A DNA stretch of 64,000 nt from Hypericum androsaemum. Lineage: Eukaryota; Streptophyta; Magnoliopsida; Malpighiales; Hypericaceae. The position numbers were made by a program, and so were the translations under genes. The notes beneath the pieces were generated by a model. It was given only the letters and a program-made list of their open reading frames with translations, made no database searches and was not told where the DNA came from. The stretch is taken from the NCBI GenBank assembly GCA_963995505.1, contig OZ023184.1, positions 19,652,228-19,716,227 of the forward strand. The letters are read 5' to 3'. Shown here piece after piece: positions 34,886 to 44,478 of this stretch; the first letter of the stretch is position 1, and each line of letters starts with the position of its first letter.

Positions 34886-35923
34886 ATGGGTGACTGGTTA
34901 TACTCGTTGGAGTTTGTTTTAGAACGTAAGTTAGAATTTATGGACAATGTTAGATCTGACAAATATTGTTATTTGTCATTAATCCACGATGCTTACTCTG
35001 CCTTCGAAATTGATTCCTCGTCCTCCAAATATGGACTAGAGTGTGGTAGGCTGGTTTCTTGTGATGATGATATGACATGGATGTTTGATTACTACAAGGA
35101 TAGTGAAGTTATTATCATCTTTATTGAACCGGAGGAGCATGGAATGCCTATTTTCATTTTTACTCCGAATGGAAAGGTGTTGTTCAACTGACCAGCTACT
35201 AGTCATATTCGGAGAGTTTGTTGGCGTGGTGAGGACTGACATCTTCAATCTGAGACTGTAGTTAGACTCAGTTCAGATGAAGAAGATTAGTCTGATGAGG
35301 ATGAACTATCTACTGGTGGTTCTTGTTTTGAATTTGAAACTAAGGATGTTAGGCGAGCTTGTCGGCCAAAGAAAAAAAGTACAAGACAACAGAATGAGGG
35401 TCCTACATCACAGTGATGCAACACCACAAAGTGTACTATTTGTGAGGTTATGGGCCATAATAAAAGATCATGTCAAGGCACACCCACTAAGGACAAAGGG
35501 AAACGATCCAAGGTAAGATACTTTTAAAAAAATTATTGAAGTCTCTGGTTCTTTTAATAACAATTGAATCTACTTTTCTGCAGCTCAATAGTGGAAAGGG
35601 GGAATTCAAATTGGACCATTACATGGGAGGCCGGGACTACGTGCTCATGTTTATTTTCTACTTGGACCAACACATCTTCCAAGTAGCTTTCTGCTATTTA
35701 CAGCATGTTGTTTATTTTATAGACTTTTATGGAGGGTCCTTGGCCTAATGACATAGCCTCCCAAGTTTAATCTACTTTTCATCCCAGAGCTTCAAGTAGT
35801 GGGAGCATGAGAGTGCCAAAGGCTGGAACTCGAAGAGGTAGGGGAGCTAATGCTCGAGGCAACAGAGGTGGTGATTGAGGCAGGGGAGTTGGTGGTCGAG
35901 GCAGGAAAGCTAGAACCACTTAG
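34886..35923 (+). pseudogene. MuDR-type transposase remnant lacking the DDE core
   Basis: The ORF at 34886-35191 (MGDWLYSLEFVLERKLEFMD...) resembles the N-terminal domain of plant MuDR transposases. It has an acidic profile and ends IIIFIEPEEHG. After stops, a Ser/Asp/Glu-rich stretch leads to a basic segment (RRACRPKKKS). A zinc knuckle KCTICEVMGHNKRSC (C-x2-C-x4-H-x4-C) follows at about 35419-35463. In MuDR proteins this finger lies after the catalytic domain, so about 400 residues are absent between them. A possible intron (GTAAGATAC to TTTCTGCAG) lies at about 35513-35582. An Arg/Gly-rich tail (TRRGRGANARGNRGG) ends at the TAG 35921-35923. Several stops and the deletion make it non-functional. 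Confidence 0.6.
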
Positions 35924-36260
35924 GATTTATTTTGAAGTCTATCCAGTTTTAAAAATAATCTGCTACATGTAGCTATTTTGAAGTCTTTTGGTTCAAGCTC
36001 TTCGAAGTTTATGCATGGAACAAAGTACACAACTTGGAGTTCAATTTGTAATCTTTTGGTTCAAGCTCATCGAAGCTTATGCATGGAACATGTACTGAAA
36101 CTGAATTTCATTACAAAACACATTATCTTGAAACTGAAGTTCATTACAGAACACATGGCTAACTTAAAAAATATTACTTCAGTTCATAACAATTTCATTG
36201 TCTTGCTAACTGAAAAAATATGAACACATTACAGATAACTAACACAAATACAATTTTTTT

Positions 36261-36577
36261 CTATAAAGCAATTGACCTCGAATCAATGTTGTTGCTACCT
36301 TGCTCCTTTACCAACTCCTTTAATATCTTTAGTTCTTCAACAAGTTTGTCAGCAGCCATGTTCAAAACATTTGTAGAACGATAACGAATAGGATCACGAT
36401 CACGTGGAACAGACCACCCAACCCACTTACAACTACTTTTTGCACAAACATAATACAATCGACCCTTATTCTTTTCACTTTCAAAAATTTTATCAGGGCA
36501 TGAACACCATATCTGCAGTCAATATTCATGTACCTTGCACCATCATCGAACTCATACAAAGAATTTGAAGATGGCAC
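36261..36577 (-). pseudogene. GRF-type zinc-finger protein ORF, frameshifted, inside the MULE
   Basis: The minus strand reads MPSSNSLYEFDDGARYMN, then CRYGVHALIKF. After one frameshift it continues as ESEKNKGRLYYVCAKSSC and KWVGW, ending ELVKEQGSNNIDSRSIAL. The Cys pair, GRLYYVC and the downstream Cys-Lys-Trp match the GRF zinc-finger pattern, followed by a short coiled-coil-like helix. It lies convergent with the transposase remnant and before the right TIR. Whether it is a captured host gene or a second MULE gene is open. Downstream (36590-36790) is a degenerate AAGCTT/AACCC-rich repeat. Confidence 0.5.
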
Positions 36578-37134
36578 TGGAAACCTAAAAAGCTTGGACC
36601 AAGCTTCAAACCCAAGCTTTGACCTAGCTTCAAACTCAAGCTTCTACCCAACTTTGACCCATCTTCAAACCCAGCTCAGACCCAAGCTTGAACAACACTA
36701 AGCTTCCAAGTTCCACCCAACCTTGAACCACAGTTTGAAAACCCTAAGCGTCGACCAACCTGCAACCTAGAATCGACCCAACCTTGAACCCAGTCCTCGT
36801 CCCAGCGGACAGTGGAGCGGCCTCAATGAAGATGGAGATTAAGTCATAGATTTGAGTAGAGATGGATAGAATTTTAATTTTGAAAAGTTTATGTGGAGAT
36901 TTAGGTTTGGTGGAGAGTTTGGTAGTTTTATACAAGGTGAATCGTGTTTTTTAACCCCAGGGGACTTAATTTTTGACTGGAGAGTATTTTGGTCTTTTCA
37001 GGTGGCTCTTCGCCGGAGATTTTCTCCGATTCCGGCACTAGGGACCTGAGACCAATATTTTTTCGAAAAGCAGGGACCCGAGATGTAATTTTGCTATAGA
37101 TCAGAGACTAGAGGGTAATTTGCTCATTAATTTT

Positions 37135-39141
37135 TTTTCCCGATAATTGATTTCCTCACGAATCACCTAAAACTTGATCAATGGCCGGGCGAATTTCGCG
37201 GATTTCTTGCCCCCTAATTTAATACATTGGAAGAAGACATAAAGCTGCTATACTGTACTATCTATATGCACTTGATTTATCACTTATTTTTGGCATCCCA
37301 ACAATATCATAACGCAATAAATTTGTTATAGTTTAATTAATGTCTTAAATTCAAACTATTAAAAATAATCAATATTACATATTTGTTAAATTTTTTGTGA
37401 CAATTAAAAAGATTTATTGAGCTCAAATTTGGATAAGATGACTTGTGGATATTATCATACTCCATTTTTTTTAAGGCACTCTATTTTACTTGATAGGAAA
37501 ATTCGTACATCATCACCGAGACATGGAGCTTTTCTCATTTTCAACGAATCGATACAAGTTGAAGGTGACGTTTGCCTAACAATTTCACGTTTTCAATTTT
37601 ATCCCTTTTCGTTAAATTTGCAAATTAAAGGGAATACGTCTCTTGTGCCGACTTTTCCTACTTGTCTGTACTTGTTGACTTTAAAATTACTCTACTCATT
37701 CGTCCTACGTTTTTATTAAATCTATTTGATATTTGAACATTTATTACATCTAATAATTTAAACATAATTCGATAATACTTTTGTACAACCTAAAATTCAT
37801 CTCTCGTACACTTTTCTCGACGTCATAATTCACGACCTGGTTCTAATCTACGGATGTCATATTTGTACTTGACTTGTAGGAACCAGATTTTTTTGTACTT
37901 GCGACGGCTTCTGCTATTTTCTCCTGGCGTCGGTATTTCCATGACCAATTTTTTGTACCTTTTGTCAGTTTTTCTCTTTTGACTTTGAGTACAACTTTTT
38001 TCTTAGAAAAGAGTAACGGCAACTTTCTACCAAGAGACCTGGGTTTCGACGTGGGTTTCGACCATTTTCCTAAAATATTAGCCCTCGGAAAAAGAGATAC
38101 TCGCGGCTGTTTGACACATTAGTTAAACTGTCAAGCAAATTAACCAGAGATTCTTCTAACTTAATGAAGAAGATTTTGAGTTTATTTTTTTAGAAGTAAA
38201 TTTTTATATATTTTCAACTGAATTACAAAGAGTAAAAGTATTTGAATTTATAAAGAGTTGAATAAAAACATTTTTTTGTAAGTAAAAAAATATTACCTAT
38301 CAAAAAACTTCACATGTGTACGAGTGCATCACACTTGTGCTAATAAATACTAAAAATATCAAAGATAAACGACTATCTAACTAGCGTAGCTACTCGATAG
38401 ACGAAATCTTATACATTAAATTGCTCACGCTCAGATTAGTTGTGACCTCGCGTAGAATTTGAAGAATCACGGTCATGAGTAAAAAAAATAAAAATAAATC
38501 TCCCAAGACAACTTTTCACCCATGACCCAATGTCTAAGATAATTGTCTAATTTCTTGAGTTAAATTATTAGTCTTAAATACTAGCTAAGAGAATTTGTCA
38601 TTTTGGAAAGGTCTTTTTTGTAAATCTTTTGAACAGTGACTCTAATATAAATTAGTCGATTTAGTAGATGTCCATATACTATATGTTATTATGTGTTATT
38701 AGCCGAAAAAACTAATTAAAATATGTATCAAAATTCGCAGCCCACGTTGAGAGAAATTTCTCCTGCGGTTGCTATTTGCGACTATTCACTCGGTTGCCTA
38801 TTATTCTTACTCTCTATGATTGCTCCTAAAAGAGCCGGCCTTTGCGTCTATTGCCCAAGTTCTACGAGACGCACGTCAGAGGTTGGAGCTTTTTCGTGTC
38901 AGGTCGTATTCCAATTGAAACGCTTTCTTCGCATTGATAGGCAAATCGCAAAACGTTCAATTTGGATTTGTTCCTAACTAGATTGCGTGTTAACAACTTC
39001 CACGACTTCCTTTATGAAGGCGTTGTCACGTTGTTTTCACTTGCTTGCGTATAGCTGCATCTGCAGCAATTTGGAGCTTTAAACATATTTAACTTTTAAG
39101 CATGTAATGCCATTAATTTAATCTACGCATCAACTTACAAA
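37135..39141. other. AT-rich intergenic DNA
   Basis: Nothing recognisable as a gene or bounded repeat. Confidence 0.45.
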
Positions 39142-39146
39142 GCTAA

Positions 39147-39430
39147 TGTTGGGATGGCGAGAAATAGGAAAGACTTATTTCCTATTCCTATTCCTATTCT
39201 GACTATGTTTTGGACTCCTAATCCGACCTAGATAGGTTACTTGTACACCAAGAGCTTGCCTCTATATAAAGGCATGTTACCCTAAGGTTTTGTATGGCTT
39301 TGTGGCTCGGAAAGTCATCAATAAAAGTTCTCCTTTCTCTTCGTGGACGTAGGCATTAGGCCGAACCACGTAATTCTCTTGTTCCGTGTTCTTTGTGCGA
39401 TCTTGTTCTCAAGTTGCTGAATTCATAACA
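39147..39430 (+). repeat. 5' LTR of the Copia element
   Basis: TG...CA ends; contains TCTATATAAAGGC as a probable TATA box and the CAATAAAAG polyadenylation-type motif. Confidence 0.9.
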
Positions 39431-39457
39431 AGTGGTATCAAGAGCTAGGGTTGGAAG

Positions 39458-40171
39458 ATGTCGAATCACGGCACGAAGTTTGCTCTTGTGAAGTTCGATG
39501 GTTCATTGAATTTCGGGTTATGGCAAAGGCGTGTCAGGGATCTCCTCGTGCAGCAAGGGATGGTTATCGCGCTCTCGGAGAAGAAGTCCGAGAAGATGGA
39601 GGAGCAAGAGTGGGAAGAGTTGGAGGCCAAGGCAGTAGCGAAGATTCGCTTGTGCTTGGCGGATGATGAGGAGCCACCAGCTGGGTTGTGGAAGAGGATC
39701 CAGGTCGGAGTCAAAGAAGTTCAATGGAAGTGGCTTCAAGTGCTGAGAAGGGCGCATGAAGGGGACTATCCAGGACGAATTGGGGATCAAGACAACAAGG
39801 AGGGATCGACATCCACAACCATGGCCACATGTTCAGACGGGTCGGATGGTGACTGGCTTTCTGTCTTATCAAGTCCAATGCATCCTGGTAATCTCTTTTC
39901 ATTAGGGACCTTGGATTATAACAGTGATAGTTATAAAGGTATGCTAATAAAGGTGCAGAAGGATGCGATGGTAGGGATGAATGGTGAAAGGAAATACCTA
40001 CAAGTTAGTGAGGCACATGTTGTTGTAGGTGGAGACATGGATAGCGGGTTGGCAAGGAACCATGGTTGTCTCAGAGAAGCATTGTTAGCTGGGTCCTGCT
40101 ATGGTTGTCTAAAGAGACGTGCACGTCAAAGGTGTTGGGTAGGTTTTGCATGGAGAATGCGAAGCCGTTAG
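39458..40171 (+). pseudogene. Copia gag fused to a protease/pre-integrase remnant, 237 aa
   Basis: The start MSNHGTKFALVKFDGSLNFG, then LWQRRVRDLLVQQGM and AKAVAKIRLCLADD, matches the N-terminal part of Copia gag (UBN2/DUF4219 type). After about residue 90 the sequence jumps to a segment with NLFSLGTLDYNSDSYKGM and a later Val/Gly-rich part. This corresponds to the region between protease and integrase (gag-pre-integrase). The central gag, nucleocapsid knuckle and protease active site are lost in the junction. Downstream to 40350 are out-of-frame traces of pol. The ORF is open but the product would be a chimera without enzymatic function. Confidence 0.7.
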
Positions 40172-40688
40172 TAGCACCACGCGCGGATCGGGTATCTCAC
40201 TCAAGGCCGAATGATGGAGTTCGAGGCATGTCGAGGGTTCTACTTGGTGGAACAAAAGGTTGCCCTTTGTATGCTATGACATGTAAGCATTGGTTTGAGG
40301 CAAGAAGGTCCAGCGGAAAAGTAATTCGAGGTTGCGGAGCATGGGGCTGACCAAAAAATAGAAAGCGTGTCTATTGATCGCAACGTTGCTTCAACAGGTG
40401 GACTTGCTAGTTAGGGTTCAATGGAGATTGGAGGAAATAGGCCAAGCAAGCTCAGAAGCTCGAGTTTAGGGGCTGGCTCCAAGTGATTGAATAAAAGGTG
40501 AAGAGAAAGTTGAGATGGTCTTATTGATGCAGTTATCTATGGTCCGAGATGGAGTCGGTGGAGTCGGATTGGTTTTGCAAGATCTCATGGTTCTTCATAG
40601 GGCGGTATTTTTTCAAGGTGGAGTTTGTTGAAGTTCGGGTGAAGCTTCATGGTTCTTCCACGAGATGATTTCTCGCCAAGGTGGAGAT

Positions 40689-40966
40689 TGTTGGGATGGC
40701 GAGAAATAGGAAAGACGTATTTCCTATTCCTATTCCTATTCTGTTTTGGACTCCTAATCCGACCTAGATAGGTTACTTGTACACCAAGGGTTTGCCTCTA
40801 TATAAAGGCATGTTACCCTAAGGTTTTGTATGGCTTTGTGGCTCGGAAAGTCATCAATAAAAGTTCTCCTTTCTCTTCGTGGACGTAGGCATTAGGCCGA
40901 ACCACGTTATCTCTTGCGTCCATGTTCTTTGCGCGGTTTGTTCTCTAAGTTGCTGAATTCATAACA
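40689..40966 (+). repeat. 3' LTR of the Copia element
   Basis: Matches the 5' LTR with a six-base deletion near GACTATG and several changes near the 3' end. Confidence 0.9.
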
Positions 40967-41096
40967 GCTAACTTAAATTCTGTAACTTTAAATATGTCGA
41001 TGTCCTCTCGGTCTAGATCCGAATATTACAGAATTTGTCTCATTTACCTACAAAATTAGTGAAGTGGTATATCACTCGGATTAAAACAGTTACAAA

Positions 41097-41574
41097 TTGA
41101 GAAAGCGACGGCTCTAATGACGTTTTTGTTGCGAAAATTGAATATTAAGTCACCTAGGAAGAAGGTGGCGCTTCCTCTAAGGTCTTTGATCGTAGGTATG
41201 GATGCTCAGGACGAGGAGCTTCAAGCAGAGGTCTCTGTGGAGGTGTGGCGTCTAGCCATTATGATGAGACTTTCTTGGGAGGATGATACATCAAAGATTC
41301 TCCATCTGATCAAGGATGCAGTCCGAGGTTTGATTTGGCGCTTCGATCCCCCTTGATTTGTTCTTGCGTGATGGTGTTCTTGTCCTTCTCTTGGTGTTAA
41401 TGGTATATATTTGGTTTTTCTTAGTTGGCCTTAGGACTTCTTGGATTGTCTTTTTGGTGACACTTTGGTGCTCGCTATAGATAGTGTTTATCACTGCGTT
41501 GCTTTGAAATGTACTATCTGTAATTTTTGATATACTTTGATGAACTATTGGTGAAATACAACTTTTACTTATAA
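41097..41574 (+). mobile_element. short non-LTR retroposon (478 bp)
   Basis: It is flanked by a perfect 14-bp TSD AAAACAGTTACAAA (41083-41096 and 41575-41588). The 3' end, GGTGAAATACAACTTTTACT then TATA and A residues merging into the TSD, is like plant L1 3' tails. The 5' part is open from 41117 to 41356 (ends HLIKDAVRGLIWRFDPP). That 79-residue frame could be the tail of an ORF2 or host-derived sequence; I do not recognise it. It is best read as a 5'-truncated LINE or a processed retrocopy. Confidence 0.7.
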
Positions 41575-41588
41575 AAACAGTTACAAAC

Positions 41589-42162
41589 ATGACACACAGA
41601 TATGATATGGCGCACGAGATACTTCGGGTAAATGAGGCTAGCAATTATCATTTGACTGTTAGCTATGTGTTATTTTGTCAGAAAATTTGAAATCAAAATG
41701 TAGTTGTGTTAAAACGTAAACGCTGATTTTAAATGGAGAGTGATAGATTGAGATAAGTTAAACGAGATTAGAAATTAAACAACTTTCCCACCGTCCAATA
41801 ATGATTCACATGGCGACACATTTCTTTACACGAACGTCCAACGCGTGTGAGGTGTGGATAGGCGACCCGGTTCGCGAGACGGAGCGGAGGTTTGGTGGAT
41901 TATTTTAAGCCGTTAGTGCACGCCAGATTTTTTTTTTTTTTTTTGCGTGTATTCGCACATATTATCCAATTCCACTTTCATTTTTTGATAATGTTTGAAG
42001 AAACTATTAAGAATAACTTAGAATAGTTTAGTCATGATGTTTTCAATTAACTTATCACTTCATTGACTTAAATTTCGATAACGTTTTTGGCGAAACACTG
42101 CAAAAGGGCCAACAGTAATAAGCCCACTCAAAAATTACAAAATTGTCCCTCTTTGCTTTTTA
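41589..42162. other. intergenic DNA
   Basis: Contains a T homopolymer of about 17 at 41928-41944. No gene seen. Confidence 0.4.
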
Positions 42163-42170
42163 CCTCCAAC

Positions 42171-42704
42171 TAGGAATGATAATCGACATGATCCGACTAG
42201 AATTCATAAGACTCACATCTTTATCCTCTTTTGAAGGGTGGACCTATATACTTACCATTATCTTCTTTAAAAATAATGATTCACGCAAGATCTTAGTCCT
42301 AAAAAAGCGGGCAGGATGAATACAACCTGCAGGTCATTGTTATTTAAAATTAGATTTTTATTTTATTTTTCTCAAATAGCATAACACTAAAAAAATGTGA
42401 ATGCACATTATTCATTCATTAAAATAAATTAATATAAAGAGACTAAACAAGTAAATTCAAACAATTGAAGTTAAGTAAGTTGAGATTGAAAATTTTGGTA
42501 TTATGTTTAGTATTTAATATACACATATTATTTTTTAAAATTCGAGTAAGGTAATGGGAGGATCCTATAGTTCTATATATATGTCCTTGTCCTTTTAAAA
42601 TTTGAGGATTCAGGTCTAGACCTTTTCAAAATAAAAAAGTCTTAGATCATTCGGATGTAGATTCTGAATAGACCCTCAAAATAAAAATCTAATTGTCATC
42701 CCTA
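42171..42704. mobile_element. non-autonomous hAT element (534 bp)
   Basis: The left end is TAGGAATGATAATCGACATG and the inverted right end is TAGGGATGACAATTAGAT, the TIR style of plant hAT elements. The flanking 8-bp repeats are CCTCCAAC (42163-42170) and CCTTCAAC (42705-42712), a 7/8 match and the length expected for hAT. There is no coding sequence. Confidence 0.7.
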
Positions 42705-42712
42705 CCTTCAAC

Positions 42713-44478
42713 CCGTTATTTTCCATCTCGCTTTCCAACTCTCATCTCTCTTCAATCACGATTCTAGGACTGATAGCCTTCGATACAGAGCATTTTAACA
42801 TGTTAATTAATTTCTTCAAATGTCATGTTTATGATCATTTTGGCACTTTAATAGTATTTTCCTTCCTTCATTGGCCGTCAGGTGCATGTGATTCATTCAC
42901 TTTAATTAACTTTAATAGTTGTAAAATTTAATTTTTTTGTGAAGTCAGTGCATCCTGGACCAATGCATACATAAGGAAAATATACCATATTTTCCCTTAT
43001 AATAAAGAGCATCCAGGAATCAGGATCCATCTGACAAATGTGGTAACCTAGCAATTTCGCTGCATAAATTACCACATTTCACACTCCACCTCACAATTTT
43101 ATAGGGCCACGCACATGCAAGGAGGCCCGTTGCTAATTATGTTTTACTTAAAATCGTACATGGATAATTTTCGTGTCAAAATAATTTGGTATCCGAATAA
43201 TTTAGATTAGACTAAATACAATTACATTAAAAAATAATCATCAAATTTTAACAATGTTGCATTATTAGATGTGGACTCTGATAATTGGTGTTGAATGTTG
43301 ATAACTCGTGGCCGAATAAATTTTTTTAGTTAATAGTATTTGCTATACATATATCACTACAACAATTAATATATGGAATAGATCATCATCATTATCATGA
43401 CCCTTTTAATTAAGTAGTGTAATTTGGGTGGCAGCAAAAGCCGGCAGATACGGACATTCTCCCATGTGTACTTACTCGGTCACTATTTATAATTAGGCCA
43501 AATTCGGAGGCGGTCGTATAATGTAAAAGAACTTCCTTGCGACTTTTTAATAAAGTTTTTAACTTTTAGGGGAAAAAAAGCAAAAGTACCAAAGTACATG
43601 GACTTTTCTGAAATTTTTTTCTATTTCATTCTCCCTGGAGTAAATACTTCTTTATACAGCTGTACTTGGGTAGTAGCGGCGTTCGCAGAAATCTGTTCAC
43701 GTGCGCCGACACGTGACTCGCGCCCCCAGGGGAGTGTCTTTTGCCTCTCCGTGGTCGCGCTCCCATTCGGACATATCCGCTGACACGTGGGAAAGTGCGC
43801 GGCGTGGCGCGCCGAAAATTCTATTTTCGAGTCGCGTGGGTCGATACGACGCCGTCAGGTTGGACAATTAATGTTTGGAGCGATTTAAAAAACTATTTTT
43901 TTGAGGTCTCCTAGTTTATTTCGACCGATCTATAACGAGACATTGCGTTTTGTCAAGACTTTTTGGAGAACAATATAATATATAATTTTAGTAAATTGTG
44001 GGGTGAAATATAAATATGTATCTCACAATTAATAGTAAATTTTGACAACAATATCATAATTAAATCATAAAGTTTCATCTTATTGACATTTAAAAAAGAA
44101 GCAAAAATGTTGATTTCCCTATACAGACGGCAAAAAACTGAAGTTTAGGTAATTATCATACTTAATATATATCGTTTTCGTTCCAGATTTCACAAATTCG
44201 AAGCAATTAATTCCCTCAAGTTAGCCTAGGGTCAGGCTACGGATGAAAATAACTTACTTTTAGAAATAATATTGTGGATACGCAAGCTTTTTTAAAATCG
44301 AATCGTGTTTTTTGTTTTTTATGTCGTCGTCTATGATTAATTTCTTTGTAATTTGGGGTCAACGGTGCAATTAAATTTTTGTTAGTATCTGAATAATTAT
44401 TAAATTGACTTATTTAGATTTTAATGAGGTAAGTTTAAGTCAGATAAAATCTTGAACATAATAGAACAGAAGATTCAT
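42713..44478. other. intergenic DNA containing a GC-rich G-box cluster
   Basis: Mostly AT-rich with no gene. The stretch 43670-43860 is markedly GC-rich; see the regulatory entry. Confidence 0.45.
43698..43790. promoter_or_regulatory. cluster of three CACGTG G-box/ABRE motifs
   Basis: CACGTG occurs at 43698-43703, 43710-43715 and 43784-43789. The contexts are CACGTGCGCC, GACACGTGAC and GACACGTGGG, which fit ABA-response-element cores with a coupling-type CGCC flank. bZIP and bHLH factors bind such sites. No gene starts nearby, so function is doubtful. Confidence 0.35.

Larger units (their letters stand above)
34432..37125. mobile_element. Mutator-like element (MULE), internally deleted, 2694 bp
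   Basis: The left TIR (34432 to about 34648) begins GGGCAAATTACTTTCTAG. The inverted right TIR (about 36939-37125) begins GAGCAAATTACCCTCTAG; the two stay similar for roughly 190-215 bp. The left arm has an extra ~30 bp near 34487. The flanking 9-bp repeats are ATTATTTTT (34423-34431) and ATTAATTTT (37126-37134), an 8/9 match that fits a Mutator TSD. Inside are remnants of a MuDR-type transposase on the plus strand and a GRF-type zinc-finger ORF on the minus strand. The catalytic DDE region of the transposase is missing, so the copy is non-autonomous. Confidence 0.8.
39147..40966 (+). mobile_element. Copia-type LTR retrotransposon, internally deleted, both LTRs present (1820 bp)
   Basis: The 5' LTR is 39147-39430 and the 3' LTR is 40689-40966. 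Both start TGTTGGGATGGCGAGAAATA, end ATTCATAACA and are nearly identical apart from small indels. A perfect 5-bp TSD GCTAA lies at 39142-39146 and 40967-40971. A primer-binding site for initiator tRNA-Met (TGGTATCAAGAGCTA) starts at 39433. A purine-rich tract (AAGGTGGAGA) precedes the 3' LTR. The interior is about 1.26 kb against over 4 kb in a full Copia element; integrase and reverse transcriptase are missing. The LTRs contain a TATATAAAGG box and an AATAAAAG signal. The element still has the cis-signals for mobilisation in trans and is probably fairly young. Confidence 0.93.

Noticed and set aside
34886..35191. The 101-codon ORF as an independent host gene
   Set aside because: It lies inside the MULE TIRs and is followed by a transposase-type zinc knuckle, so it is the N-terminal part of a broken transposase.
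38723..38977. 84-codon plus-strand frame
   Set aside because: Cys/Arg-rich chance frame without known domain or supporting signals.
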